DNA of 64,000 nucleotides from Prochlorococcus sp. AG-347-K17 (GTDB taxonomy: Bacteria > Cyanobacteriota > Cyanobacteriia > PCC-6307 > Cyanobiaceae): positions 124,001 through 188,000 of the forward strand of contig QCCE01000002.1 in NCBI GenBank assembly GCA_003281385.1, given 5' to 3'. The position numbers were made by a program, and so were the translations under genes. This document shows, in pieces, positions 50,772 through 60,091 of this stretch (the first letter of the stretch is position 1; every line of letters begins with the position of its first letter). Below the pieces are notes generated by a model, which saw only the letters and a list, made by a program, of their open reading frames with translations, had not been told where the DNA came from and ran no database searches.

Positions 50772-51262
50772 TTTATAAAATGAGAAATTAATTTTTCTAT
50801 TGTTAAAGTTAAATTAAATTTAATAGGCAAGCCATCTCTATTTAATCGCTTAACTAATATTGTTTTCACATCACATCGATTCCCAACAATAATATCCGTA
50901 AAAATTCTGTCGCCAATAATGGCAATATTTTTTGGCTCTATGCCAATTTCTTTGATAGCAGACAAAGTTACTTTTTTTCTTGGTTTTGATGCATTGTATT
51001 TATATCTTAAATTTAATTCTTTAGCTATTTTTGCGATTCTTTTTTTTGATGGATTATTACTTATTAAGTATAAGGAGAAAAGTTTTTTAGATTCTTTGAT
51101 CCAATTTTTTACAGCTTTTGGGATCATATTTGATTTTCTATTTACTAGAGTCCCATCCACGTCTAGCAATAAAGAATTAATTCCTTTTTTTTGCAACTCA
51201 GATTGAGAAATATTATATATTGGTAAGTTTGAATCCCAATTAACTTTTAGGATAGATCTCAT
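50768..51262 (-). CDS. YqeG-family HAD-IIIA phosphatase
   Basis: This 164-residue protein has the HAD motifs: [10 protein letters not shown] (Asp34 and Asp36), [10 protein letters not shown] (motif II) and [15 protein letters not shown] (motif IV). YqeG-type proteins are small HAD phosphatases; related proteins in mitochondria (Gep4) dephosphorylate phosphatidylglycerol phosphate. pgsA elsewhere in the window makes that product, so the idea is attractive but unproven. It overlaps proB by four bases. Confidence 0.87.
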   Translation of the reverse strand: MRSILKVNWDSNLPIYNISQSELQKKGINSLLLDVDGTLVNRKSNMIPKAVKNWIKESKKLFSLYLISNNPSKKRIAKIAKELNLRYKYNASKPRKKVTLSAIKEIGIEPKNIAIIGDRIFTDIIVGNRCDVKTILVKRLNRDGLPIKFNLTLTIEKLISHFIK

Positions 51263-51267
51263 TTATT

Positions 51268-51804
51268 TTAAGAACTACTTTTTTCAAGCTCAGTTTCAAT
51301 TAAAGGTTGAATTTTATCGAACTCATCATCTTCAACTAATAAGGCACCTTTGTCTTTTAATTTACCCACAATAAAAAAAGGATCTAGTGGAATATATAAG
51401 CCATATTCTTGGTCAAAAAGATTAAAGTTAACGAGCAATTCATAACTCTCACTATCATCATCTACGTAATCTTCTTCTAATTCATCGTAAATTGGTTCTT
51501 CAAGTTCTCCTGATACTGTTAATGTAACTGCTGATCTGATAAGTCTTAAATCATGTTCTTGAAGAACCGCTTCAGCATTTTTTAGTATTTGTTCATTTTT
51601 ATCTATTTTCTCAATTAGTTCAGGTTCATCTTTTTCATTTATCTTAAAAAGACTTACTGGAGTATCAACTGGGGTTAATAAAGCATACTCTTGGCCTTCA
51701 ACACTTACTAATTGTTCAAGATAACAGAATAATTCGTTTCCATTTGAGTCATTTAATAAAAGAGTCTGTGCATCATAATTATCATTTGAATTGGCTTCTT
51801 TCAT
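51268..51804 (-). CDS. DUF3727 (DUF1292-like) protein
   Basis: This 178-residue acidic protein has an N-terminal DUF1292-type beta strand set (about residues 10-60: TLLLNDSNGNELFCYLEQLV) and a C-terminal DUF3727-like region (about 120-175) containing NFNLFDQEYGLYIPLDPFFIVGKL. It is found widely in cyanobacteria and chloroplast-bearing lineages, with no assigned function. It lies between ruvX and the HAD phosphatase gene in a tight minus-strand series. Confidence 0.78.
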   Translation of the reverse strand: MKEANSNDNYDAQTLLLNDSNGNELFCYLEQLVSVEGQEYALLTPVDTPVSLFKINEKDEPELIEKIDKNEQILKNAEAVLQEHDLRLIRSAVTLTVSGELEEPIYDELEEDYVDDDSESYELLVNFNLFDQEYGLYIPLDPFFIVGKLKDKGALLVEDDEFDKIQPLIETELEKSSS

Positions 51805-51830
51805 TTAAAAATTATCTATCCTTTTTAATA

Positions 51831-52292
51831 TTAATATTTTATCTGACGTTTACCAGCTATTTCTTCTAATTCAGGACCTTCTTCAATCCATTGTTCAAGT
51901 ATTATTTTTGCTGAATAACTATCAATCAATCCGGATTTATCTTTTTTTATACTAAATCTATATGAAGATTCCCAAGTTGAACTATGTTCGTTGACGTACG
52001 AAAATGGAAGTTTTAATTTATTTGAAAGTAATTGACCGTAATTTTTACAGTCAACAGCTTGAGTGGTCATTTGACCTTGGTCATCTAGTGGAATACCCAC
52101 AATAAACCCAGTCAAATTAAATTCATTTATATAATTTCTAATGATTTTAATCTCTTGATTGTTTTCAAACCGTTTTACTGCTGGAAGTATATTTGATGTT
52201 ATGCAGAGGGGATCACAATAAGCCAATCCTATTCTTTTGGTACCTATATCTAAACTCAAAATTGACTTGGGTTTGGGTTTGCAAAATTTCAC
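51831..52292 (-). CDS. ruvX: Holliday-junction-resolvase-like pre-16S rRNA nuclease
   Basis: This 153-residue protein is YqgF/Ruv[17 protein letters not shown] (residues 13-28) with the catalytic Asp, [17 protein letters not shown] (about 63-79), [10 protein letters not shown] (Glu) and the C-terminal [14 protein letters not shown] with the last Asp. It takes part in 5' end maturation of 16S rRNA. The GTG start overlaps the upstream stop (GTGA). The length is typical. Confidence 0.92.
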   Translation of the reverse strand: MKFCKPKPKSILSLDIGTKRIGLAYCDPLCITSNILPAVKRFENNQEIKIIRNYINEFNLTGFIVGIPLDDQGQMTTQAVDCKNYGQLLSNKLKLPFSYVNEHSSTWESSYRFSIKKDKSGLIDSYSAKIILEQWIEEGPELEEIAGKRQIKY

Positions 52293-53344
52293 TTTGTTTT
52301 TAATGGAAAAGGAGATGGATATGGATTACCTTGTGGACTTAATTTTTCAAAGATTGATTCCAAAGATTGATTTATTATATTTACTTGTTTGGCTTCATTC
52401 TTAACGATTGTGTTCCTGATAAGAATTATTTCATGATTTTTTTCTTTGAGATTACATTCTTCAAGAAAAAGATTTATTTGAGAATTTTCTTTATAAGTTT
52501 TTAAATATGAAACAGGTGATTTTTCAAAAAATCTTTTTATAAATTCTTTTAAAATAGAATTGAATCTCTTATCCCAATATCTACTTATAGTTAAAGTGTA
52601 AATTTCTTCATTTTGATAATTAATATCTTTTAAAATTGTACATAAAACTGAATTTTCATATATTAAGGCACCACTCTTTGAGTTATTTCTTTTAAGAATG
52701 TCGTCTTGATCAAAATCTAAAATATTTCTTATTAAGGGAGATTGATTTGATCTAATGAAATTCACTATTTTTAATATATTTTGTTTATTAATGTTTTGGA
52801 ATTCATTAATTAGGGCATAGGCATTGGTATTTTGCATTTTGGATTTTTTTAGATCAGAACCATCCCAAAGGATTATCTCTCCTAAAGGTTGAAAGCCAAA
52901 TTCTCTTGATGTTGATATGAGGTCAACATTATTTATATCAGCGTTAATTATCCAACTTGAGGTTTTGATGTCTTTTATTGATATAGATTTTTTTATCAAT
53001 CCTAAAGTTAATTGTTTATCTGTTAAAGAACACTTTTTGTTAATCAACTTGGGCTTAGATATTTTTAAGCAAGACTCTTTTTTGTTTAAAGGAAAAATAT
53101 TCAAATAACCAATGATTTCGTTGCCATATGCAGCAATTATGCATTTATTTTTATTTTTCTTAAGATTATTTAAAAAAATTTTTAAGTCATCAAAGGTATT
53201 TATAATTGCCATCTTTAAAAACCACTTATTCAATTCTTTATTTTTAATATCTATTAAAAGATTAATGTGCCTTATATGGAGATCTTCAAAAGTTACTTCC
53301 ATTCCTTTTTTAGCTTGAAAAGAATAAGAGGTATCTTTTTTCAT
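52289..53344 (-). CDS. GNAT-like hypothetical protein
   Basis: This 351-residue protein is not firmly assigned. The first part (about residues 16-165) resembles an N-acetyltransferase: an initial strand-helix ([17 protein letters not shown]), an inner strand [19 protein letters not shown] and a [10 protein letters not shown] end motif. The second half (about 200-310) has a similar strand pattern, suggesting tandem GNAT folds. The tail contains [13 protein letters not shown]. It is packed between ruvX and the CofE-like gene with overlaps of 4 and 0 bases. Confidence 0.68.
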   Translation of the reverse strand: MKKDTSYSFQAKKGMEVTFEDLHIRHINLLIDIKNKELNKWFLKMAIINTFDDLKIFLNNLKKNKNKCIIAAYGNEIIGYLNIFPLNKKESCLKISKPKLINKKCSLTDKQLTLGLIKKSISIKDIKTSSWIINADINNVDLISTSREFGFQPLGEIILWDGSDLKKSKMQNTNAYALINEFQNINKQNILKIVNFIRSNQSPLIRNILDFDQDDILKRNNSKSGALIYENSVLCTILKDINYQNEEIYTLTISRYWDKRFNSILKEFIKRFFEKSPVSYLKTYKENSQINLFLEECNLKEKNHEIILIRNTIVKNEAKQVNIINQSLESIFEKLSPQGNPYPSPFPLKTK

Positions 53345-54511
53345 TTACTTTTTTTCTCTTATTAATACTATAGGGGTTTTTTCATCTCCATTGCCAGCTG
53401 GATTAGATATTAAGTTTCTTTTGAGTATTTTATTTACTTTTTTATTTGAACTAGCTAAGATTTTCACACCGCCAAGATCATTAACATCGACAACTGCAAC
53501 ATCTATATTTAGATAGTTTGAGACCTCCTTACAAAATAAATCTGCATTGAGGGGACCCATGACTATACTCTTGTCGTAAGGTGTAACTGTACCGCTTATA
53601 TCATCAATAAGGGATGATTCTGAACCAGTTAACCTATAAAACATGCCTTTAATACCAACTAATTTGAAGAGAAATCCAACAAATAGTGCAAATGTTATTC
53701 TTGTGACTCCGATTCTATTTATTAATAATTGCATGCCGCAAGCTGTTGCGAGACTGCTTGTAGGGTGAAAAAAATAACAGAAAGCTTTCGAAAATAAACT
53801 ATATTCTAAATTTTGAGGAGAAATATATCTACTTTGCATGATTGCTAGCGGACTCTCACCGATTGTTACAATATCATTTTTTTCTACAATTCCTTTGCAG
53901 TAATCAATCACAGTATTTACTGGATTATCAAAGCAACCAAGTAAATCAGTTTTTATAGCAATAGCTTTGAATTTATTATTTATTGGAATTTCAAAAACTT
54001 CTTTCGGCCTTTGTTTTTGACCATCTAAATTTATTAACAAACAATCCTTATTATTTGAAATACCAAAATGTCCATATTTCTCCCAATATACTTTTAACCA
54101 TAGATATTTTATTTTTTTTCTAAAATTATTACTGCTAAATTTATATATGATTCTTATAAATAATTCTGAATTTGACTTGATAATTGTTGTTGGCCAGTAA
54201 TTATTTAAATTCTTAATTTTATTATTTTCATATATATAAATTTCTTCTTGATAATTAAAATTTTGGCAATATTCGTTACCTTTACTTTTAAAAAAATCTA
54301 ATTCAAAATTTATATTAGATACCATCGTTTCTTTGGTTTTACTTTTATTTGTTATTTTCAAATCAATAATTAATTCTTTTAAACCATCCTTTTTCTTGAT
54401 TTTGTAATTTATGGGTACCAGATTTAACTTTGATTTGGGAGAGTTTTTAATATATAAATCTGAAAGAATTAAAAAAATTAAAAGAACTAAGAGGATATTT
54501 ATTAATATCAT
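53345..54511 (-). CDS. CofE-like (F420-0:gamma-glutamyl ligase family) protein with N-terminal anchor
   Basis: This 388-residue protein has an N-terminal hydrophobic helix (residues 2-19) and a strand-rich part, then a region resembling the CofE/FbiB ligase family (about 180-388): KAIAIKTDLLGC, GESPLAIMQSRY and GPLNADLFCKEVSNYLNIDVAVVDVNDLGGVKILA. F420 itself is not known to be made by this group, so the real substrate is unknown. It is flanked closely by the thioredoxin-fold and GNAT-like genes. Confidence 0.72.
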   Translation of the reverse strand: MILINILLVLLIFLILSDLYIKNSPKSKLNLVPINYKIKKKDGLKELIIDLKITNKSKTKETMVSNINFELDFFKSKGNEYCQNFNYQEEIYIYENNKIKNLNNYWPTTIIKSNSELFIRIIYKFSSNNFRKKIKYLWLKVYWEKYGHFGISNNKDCLLINLDGQKQRPKEVFEIPINNKFKAIAIKTDLLGCFDNPVNTVIDYCKGIVEKNDIVTIGESPLAIMQSRYISPQNLEYSLFSKAFCYFFHPTSSLATACGMQLLINRIGVTRITFALFVGFLFKLVGIKGMFYRLTGSESSLIDDISGTVTPYDKSIVMGPLNADLFCKEVSNYLNIDVAVVDVNDLGGVKILASSNKKVNKILKRNLISNPAGNGDEKTPIVLIREKK

Positions 54512-54519
54512 TTTTTTAA

Positions 54520-55068
54520 TTAATTTTCGTTTTTATCTTTTTTTTCAGAAATGATACTGTTGTATTCATTAAAACTTTCTACAGAAAATTTAGTATCTTC
54601 TATATCAATTCCTTTTAGTTCTCCTATAACTTTGTTTAATTCATCGATATTAATCATTCCATTTTTATCATATTTAACTTCACCATCACTATTTAAAATA
54701 ATGGTTTCTGGAATTAATCCGTTCCAATAATAATTAGGTTCACTTCTAAGATCAGATTTTGCTTTGTCCTGTAATTCATCAGTAGTTAGAGCAATGATAT
54801 CTATATTATTTCTCCATATCAAATCTAAACCAGATATTATAGGAGCCATTGATTTACTGTCTGAGCTATCGTCAAGATAAAAAAATAATACTGCGACTCT
54901 TTTATTTTTTAATGATTCCTGAAGAGTTGTCTGGGGAGGCACTATAGCTCCATTACCTGCGTATATAGGAAAGATGTTGCCATCGTAACTATCAGAATCT
55001 CTAGAGGCATTTGATTTGTATGGACTTAAGAAAATTAATGCTATTAGGATCCATTGAATTATTTTCAT
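54520..55068 (-). CDS. secreted thioredoxin-fold protein without CXXC
   Basis: This 182-residue protein has a signal peptide (about residues 1-21, ending SNA) and a thioredoxin-like domain: KRVAVLFFYLDDSSDSKSMAP (about 54-74), IDIIALTTDE and IPETIILNSDGEVKYD with the cis-Pro position. The usual CXXC is replaced by Ser/Asp/Lys/Ser, so it cannot perform dithiol exchange. Related cyanobacterial proteins are linked to photosystem accumulation, but I assign no function. It lies next to DUF3685. Confidence 0.75.
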   Translation of the reverse strand: MKIIQWILIALIFLSPYKSNASRDSDSYDGNIFPIYAGNGAIVPPQTTLQESLKNKRVAVLFFYLDDSSDSKSMAPIISGLDLIWRNNIDIIALTTDELQDKAKSDLRSEPNYYWNGLIPETIILNSDGEVKYDKNGMINIDELNKVIGELKGIDIEDTKFSVESFNEYNSIISEKKDKNEN

Positions 55069-55082
55069 TAAAGTTTAAAAAC

Positions 55083-56699
55083 TTACTTTGAACTTGATCT
55101 TCCTAATCCTTGAAGGATTCCTTTTCCAACTAAACCGATAGCTTTGCCAACGACCTTAGTAAGGAAAGTTACGAAAAGATTACCGATATATTTTACAGCA
55201 ACTTCTAACTGCGGTGCTACGGCATCTCTTATCTCAACTAACAATGTAACTTGTTTTTGTAGCCACTCTAGATTCTCTAACTCTTTCTCTCTATTTTCAT
55301 TTTTAAAGTATCGGGTAAATTTTTTATCGATAATATCAATATATTCTCGTTTACTCTCATACAAGTAGATAGGCATATAAATATTGTCATGCCAGCGATT
55401 GTAGTTATTGATATTATTTCTAAATCTTTCAAAATTTCTTGTCGATTGTAATTCGGGATTTATAAGTACAGTCCTTAATTCAGGCCAAGATGAACAAATA
55501 TTAAAAATTTCAGAAGCTAACAAATTACAGTTCCTTATTGTCCAATTTGAAATTATATTTTCAAGGATCAAAAATGATTCCGTTTCATATAGAGGGAGTA
55601 ATTTTCCATCATAGTCAAGAGCTTCATTTTTAATAATTGGCTCAATAAACATTATTGATTCATGTGATTCTCTATCTATCTCATCGCAACTTACTTCATT
55701 ATAAATAAAATCATTTATTGAAATAGATTCACCTCCTTTTTTTAATCTAAAATAGCTTTCTGTGATGTTTGAAATTGTATTAACTTTAAGTTCCTTTATG
55801 AGAGAATTTAAATCATCTTTAAAATCTTTCTCTTTATAGTTTTCCCTAATATTTTTTACTAAATTATCTAACTCATCTAACATTTTGCAAATAAGTCGTG
55901 AAATGAATTCTTTTTTTATTCCAGATAGAATTATTGATGAATTATTGAATTCAACCTGTAAGTTAGTTGAGCAAAACCTTTCTCTTAATCTATCTAAAAT
56001 TAAATTCCATATTTCTGTAGTGTTTTTATCTTTGATGAATACGGTGTTCTTATTTTCAAGATTAATTTTATTTTCAGTGTAAACTGCCTCGGTATAAAGT
56101 TCTAGTGAATTACCCCATAAGAAAATTAGAAAAGATTTTGCAGTAATAAGTTCTCTTAATCTGCCTTTCAAAATGAATTTATAAAATTCTGGTGTTGAAT
56201 CCGAGTTGACATATTTGAATATATAATTAATTTCAGAATCTATTTGTTTAAGACCTGAAGTCAGGATTTTTTGACTAAAAGAGAGAGGCTTATTTTTGTT
56301 TAATTGAACTCGGGAATTATTTTCAATATCAAATACCCTTCCTCCATTAAAAATGGTATCAATAGATTCAAGAACTTTTTCTGCACTTGGATTTAAAAGA
56401 AAACCTTCAGCATTTAACGATGGAGAGGTATTTGTTTCATAAACAAGTTCGCCAGAGAGGATTATAAGAAACTTTGACTCATCATATCTTTCTCTTAATT
56501 TTAATAATTCTAACCTTATGAGATCTTCTGATTGGAAATTAAGAACATTCCATATAACTAAATCCGGATTTTTATCACCTGTTCCATTATTAAAACTAAT
56601 GTCTAAATTTTGGTCTAGTGATGTTAACTTAAGCGATAAAGATTCTGCTATTAAGCTTGGAGCAATAATCAATATTGATTTTTTTGAAATTAATTCCAA
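55083..56699 (-). CDS. DUF3685 protein with pseudo-receiver N-terminus
   Basis: This 538-residue protein begins with a response-regulator-like fold (residues 8-120: ILIIAPSLIAESL; PDLVIWNV; FLIILSGE). The phosphoacceptor Asp is replaced by Asn (PDLVIWN) and the acidic pair by APS, so it is not expected to be phosphorylated. The rest is the helical DUF3685 region, ending with a hydrophobic Gly-rich segment (about 505-535) that may contact membranes. The start is TTG at 56699. The function is unknown. Confidence 0.78.
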   Translation of the reverse strand: MELISKKSILIIAPSLIAESLSLKLTSLDQNLDISFNNGTGDKNPDLVIWNVLNFQSEDLIRLELLKLRERYDESKFLIILSGELVYETNTSPSLNAEGFLLNPSAEKVLESIDTIFNGGRVFDIENNSRVQLNKNKPLSFSQKILTSGLKQIDSEINYIFKYVNSDSTPEFYKFILKGRLRELITAKSFLIFLWGNSLELYTEAVYTENKINLENKNTVFIKDKNTTEIWNLILDRLRERFCSTNLQVEFNNSSIILSGIKKEFISRLICKMLDELDNLVKNIRENYKEKDFKDDLNSLIKELKVNTISNITESYFRLKKGGESISINDFIYNEVSCDEIDRESHESIMFIEPIIKNEALDYDGKLLPLYETESFLILENIISNWTIRNCNLLASEIFNICSSWPELRTVLINPELQSTRNFERFRNNINNYNRWHDNIYMPIYLYESKREYIDIIDKKFTRYFKNENREKELENLEWLQKQVTLLVEIRDAVAPQLEVAVKYIGNLFVTFLTKVVGKAIGLVGKGILQGLGRSSSK

Positions 56700-56778
56700 G
56701 ACTAGATTTCTTATCTCTTATACAAAATTAACTAACAATTACTGCAAATACCAGCCTTAAATTAATTTTTATACTCTT

Positions 56779-57546
56779 TTAAGCGTAGTAATTTCTGTTT
56801 GAATCAAAGTCATTTAATCTCTCTGATGACAATACATTATTTGCTTCGTTTATCGTGAATTTATTTTCATATAGAGCTTTACCCACAATTACTCCAAAGA
56901 GTCCAGAGTTTTCAAATTTTACTAAAGATAATAAATCAGAAATTGAACCAACACCTCCTGAGGCTATTACTGGAATATCTGTAATTTCAAGTATGCTTTT
57001 TATGAATTCTTCATTTGTACCTTCTAAAGTCCCATCTGTATTTATATCTGTAACAATAAAACTAGCAATTTTAAATGAAGAAAACTCCTTTACTAGATCT
57101 GTGGCAAAAATATTAGATTGCTGTAGCCAACCCCTTGTGCTAACTTTTCCATCTTTTGCATCTATCCCAACAATTATCCTTCCAGGGAATTTATTAGATA
57201 AGTTTTTAACTAGTTCTTTATTTTCTATTGCAGAGGTTCCCATGATAACTTTCTCAATCCCATAAGAAAATAATTGTTCTATCCTTTCTTGAGACCTTAT
57301 CCCCCCACCTATTTGAATAGGTATGTTAACTGTTTTTGCAATCTTTTTTATTGTTTTATCGTTTGCTGGGGATCCAGTTTTTGCACCATCCAAATCGACT
57401 ATATGTATATATTTTGCCCCTTCTCTTTCCCAAAATTTAGCTTGCTCATGAGGCTCTTTGGTGAAGTCTTTTCTTTTATTAAAGTCGCCTTTAAAAAGCC
57501 TTACACACTTACCATTCATTAAATCAATTGCTGGTATTAGGTCCAT
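56779..57546 (-). CDS. hisA: HisA, phosphoribosylformimino-5-aminoimidazole carboxamide ribotide isomerase
   Basis: This 255-residue TIM barrel performs the Amadori isomerisation in histidine synthesis. LIPAIDLMNGKCVRLFKGDF (residues 3-22) carries the first catalytic Asp; IVGIDAKDGKVSTRGW (about 125-140) carries the second. IQIGGGIR and VIASGGVGSISDL are phosphate loops. The length and ATG start are standard. It is divergent from the epimerase gene. Confidence 0.97.
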   Translation of the reverse strand: MDLIPAIDLMNGKCVRLFKGDFNKRKDFTKEPHEQAKFWEREGAKYIHIVDLDGAKTGSPANDKTIKKIAKTVNIPIQIGGGIRSQERIEQLFSYGIEKVIMGTSAIENKELVKNLSNKFPGRIIVGIDAKDGKVSTRGWLQQSNIFATDLVKEFSSFKIASFIVTDINTDGTLEGTNEEFIKSILEITDIPVIASGGVGSISDLLSLVKFENSGLFGVIVGKALYENKFTINEANNVLSSERLNDFDSNRNYYA

Positions 57547-57638
57547 AGAATCATCCTTTTCATTAATTACTTATTAGTAGTACTATTCAATATGTAATTC
57601 TATTTAAGATTACTGCTTCAGTTTAATATTTTTTGAAT

Positions 57639-58559
57639 ATGAAAATTCTTGTAATGGGTGGCACTAGATTTGTTGGCAAGTCTTTGGTTGAAAAGTTATT
57701 AAGTAAAAATTATGATATTGAAATTTTCACAAGAGGTAATAAAAGTAATCCTGAAAAAACAAAATTAATTAAGGGTGATAGAAATAATTCAGAAGATATC
57801 CTCAAGCTAAGAAATAAAAAGTATGATGTTGTTTATGATATTTCTGGACGAGAGTTAGAACAAACCAAACTTCTTATAGAAAATTTAGATAACTCATTCC
57901 AGAGATATATATATGTCAGCTCTGCAGGTGTTTATAAGGATAATTGTGAACTCCCCTTATCCGAAGTTGATCCAATTGATCCAGATAGTAGACATAAAGG
58001 AAAGTTTGAGACGGAAAATTGGTTAAAAAACCAAAAAATTCCTTTTACAAGTTTTAGACCTACTTATATTTATGGGCCAGGAAATTATAATAAAATTGAA
58101 AATTGGTTTTTTGAAAGGTTATTTACTAATAAATCTATACCAATCCCTGGTGACGGGTCTTTAATTACTCAGCTAGGCCATGTTTCTGATCTAACTGATG
58201 TAATGATTAAGTGCATAAATTTTGAAAATTCCAAAAATAATATTTACAACTGTTCAGGTGAAAAAGGAGTTACAATAAAGGGTTTAATTTATTTCTGTGC
58301 GAATGTTCTTGGATTAAACCAAAATGAGATTTCTTTGAGAACGTTTGATTATCAAAAATTAGATCCTAAATCTAGAAAGGGATTTCCAATTAGATTAAAT
58401 CATTATCAGACTGATATCTCTAAGATTAAACGTGATTTAGAATGGGTGCCAACTTTTGATTTATTAAATGGTTTAAGGGATAGTTTTGTGAATGATTTTA
58501 ATAATAAAAAGAGTGAGGAGTTTGATGAAAATTCAGATAATATTCTTTTTAATTCTTAA
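57639..58559 (+). CDS. NAD-dependent epimerase/dehydratase (CSP41-like)
   Basis: I start at the ATG at 57639 (306 residues); a TTG lies two codons upstream. The Rossmann loop GGTRFVGKSLVEKL (about residues 7-20) and the YVSSAGVYKD block are present, but the classical YxxxK is replaced by a HKGKFETENWL context. Overall it resembles the chloroplast CSP41/RNA-binding subgroup of short-chain proteins. The substrate is unknown. The 3' end overlaps pgsA by 27 bases. Confidence 0.83.
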   Translation: MKILVMGGTRFVGKSLVEKLLSKNYDIEIFTRGNKSNPEKTKLIKGDRNNSEDILKLRNKKYDVVYDISGRELEQTKLLIENLDNSFQRYIYVSSAGVYKDNCELPLSEVDPIDPDSRHKGKFETENWLKNQKIPFTSFRPTYIYGPGNYNKIENWFFERLFTNKSIPIPGDGSLITQLGHVSDLTDVMIKCINFENSKNNIYNCSGEKGVTIKGLIYFCANVLGLNQNEISLRTFDYQKLDPKSRKGFPIRLNHYQTDISKIKRDLEWVPTFDLLNGLRDSFVNDFNNKKSEEFDENSDNILFNS

Positions 58560-59033
58560 ATAGCCTAATAAAGTCAAAAAAGTCAGGATGAATCCTAACC
58601 AATAAAAAATTAAAGCCAAATTATTCAATAAGCTAATTTTTAATGGTGTAAAGAAGGTAATTACTGAAATAAAAAAGAAAAATGTTTTATATTTTCCTAA
58701 CATTGATGCTGGTAAACCGTCTTTTGTAGAGTTCCTTAGGCTAGAAATAATTAATTCTCTAAATAAAATTAATGACAAAGACCAGAAGGGTATAAAACTA
58801 TTTTTACAAAGGAAGGTTAAAGGAATTAAATAGAATACTTTATCGCTTAAGGGATCAAGGATAGCTCCTAATCTTGTTTTAAGATTAAATTTCCTTGCAA
58901 TTAACCCGTCAAAATAATCAGTTAAACCTCCAATAATAATCAATATAAAGACATAAAAAGGTTTGTTAATTTCTAAAAAAAGTATTAATGGAAATACAAG
59001 GAAAAGGCGAGATATCGATAATAAATTGGGCAT
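58533..59033 (-). CDS. pgsA: CDP-diacylglycerol-glycerol-3-phosphate 3-phosphatidyltransferase
   Basis: I choose the ATG at 59033 (166 residues, MPNLLSISR), which fits the family N-terminus; a TTG at 59072 would add 13 residues. The CDP-alcohol phosphatidyltransferase motif DGLIARKFNLKTRLGAILDPLSDK (D-G-x2-A-R-x8-G-x3-D-x3-D) is intact. About four to five membrane helices follow. The product phosphatidylglycerol phosphate leads to phosphatidylglycerol, essential for photosystems. Confidence 0.92.
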   Translation of the reverse strand: MPNLLSISRLFLVFPLILFLEINKPFYVFILIIIGGLTDYFDGLIARKFNLKTRLGAILDPLSDKVFYLIPLTFLCKNSFIPFWSLSLILFRELIISSLRNSTKDGLPASMLGKYKTFFFFISVITFFTPLKISLLNNLALIFYWLGFILTFLTLLGYLRIKKNII

Positions 59034-59256
59034 ATTCAATGCCAAATTTTTAAGATTTTTTCTTAATAACAAATTAGTTTTTGTATATAAAAAATATATT
59101 ACACTCTCAACAAGCTTAAATTTATAGTAAAAATTTTAAATAGTTTTTGATGCTAGATTCTAAAATTTAATTTAAATCTGAATCCTAAAGATTATAAACT
59201 CAACTTCTCTTTATGAATGATGATGTTTTATATTAAAAAATTATTCCTCATATCTA

Positions 59257-59868
59257 ATGCAGCCTCATAGCCTAAAGCTATCTCCAGAATCTGATTTGAT
59301 AAATTCAATTAAAGAATATTCTTTATCGAATAATTTATACGGGTACGTTTCTGGAGTGGTTGGTAATCTTAGAAAAGTTTGTATTCAATGTCCAGGTAAT
59401 CAAGAGATAAATAAATTTGAAGGAAATCTTGAGATAGTTTCATTAAACGGACATTTTAATAAAGGAGATGTTCATTTACATTTGAGTTTTGCCGATGAGG
59501 GATGTAATGTGTTTGGCGGGCATCTTGAGGAGGGATGCGTTGTAAAAAAAGGTACTGATATATTATTACTTTCTTTTGAACAGAAAATTATTAATATCTC
59601 AAATCATGATTTAATCACTAATGAATCACGTGTAAAAGCGTATATTTTAAAGGATTGTCCTTGGTCTAAAAGAGCAATTAGGTTGCTTAATTCTTTATCT
59701 ATCCCTCATGAAGTTACTCTAATAGACAATGATGAGAGCTTTCAAAAAATTATGGCTCAAAGTAGCCATAATACTTTCCCTCAAATATTTTTGGATAATA
59801 AATTTTTTGGAGGATATGATGAACTTTCAGAACAAGCAAAATTGGATAACTTAATTTCATTTAAGTAA
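59257..59868 (+). CDS. PPC (DUF296) domain - glutaredoxin-like fusion protein
   Basis: This 203-residue protein has two domains. Residues 1-120 are a PPC/DUF296 domain: a GYVSGVVGNL strand, NGHF, a DVHLHLSFAD metal-type His pair (His73 and His75) and VFGGHLEEGCVV. Residues 126-200 are glutaredoxin-like: VKAYILKDCPWSKRAIRLL with a CPWS active site (134-137), TFPQIFLD with the cis-Pro, and FGGYDEL. The single Cys suggests a monothiol mechanism. PPC domains occur in DNA-binding AHL proteins and alone in bacteria. Confidence 0.83.
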   Translation: MQPHSLKLSPESDLINSIKEYSLSNNLYGYVSGVVGNLRKVCIQCPGNQEINKFEGNLEIVSLNGHFNKGDVHLHLSFADEGCNVFGGHLEEGCVVKKGTDILLLSFEQKIINISNHDLITNESRVKAYILKDCPWSKRAIRLLNSLSIPHEVTLIDNDESFQKIMAQSSHNTFPQIFLDNKFFGGYDELSEQAKLDNLISFK

Positions 59869-59878
59869 ACTAAATTTT

Positions 59879-60067
59879 TTAACTATCACGATTAGTAAGC
59901 TTTTCAGTAATTAATTCGTCCTCTAACTGCTTTATTAATCTTGATACAAGACTTTGAAATTCTGGTTGACAGCCTTTAAATGCAGCTTTATGTCTTATTG
60001 GTTCATTTCTAGTTCTTAAATCAGTAAGCATTAATTGTAATGCGTCAATTCTCGGATTTATTTTCAT
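59879..60067 (-). CDS. small conserved hypothetical protein
   Basis: This 62-residue soluble protein is not recognised. It is helical and charged, with a single Cys in the KAAFKGCQPEFQSLVSRLIKQ region. The ATG at 60067 has no in-frame upstream alternative nearby. It lies 24 bases downstream of the SDR gene on the same strand and may be co-transcribed with it and nth. Its composition matches neighbouring genes, supporting coding status. Confidence 0.65.
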   Translation of the reverse strand: MKINPRIDALQLMLTDLRTRNEPIRHKAAFKGCQPEFQSLVSRLIKQLEDELITEKLTNRDS

Positions 60068-60091
60068 AGTTTTAATTTATATTTACATCTT

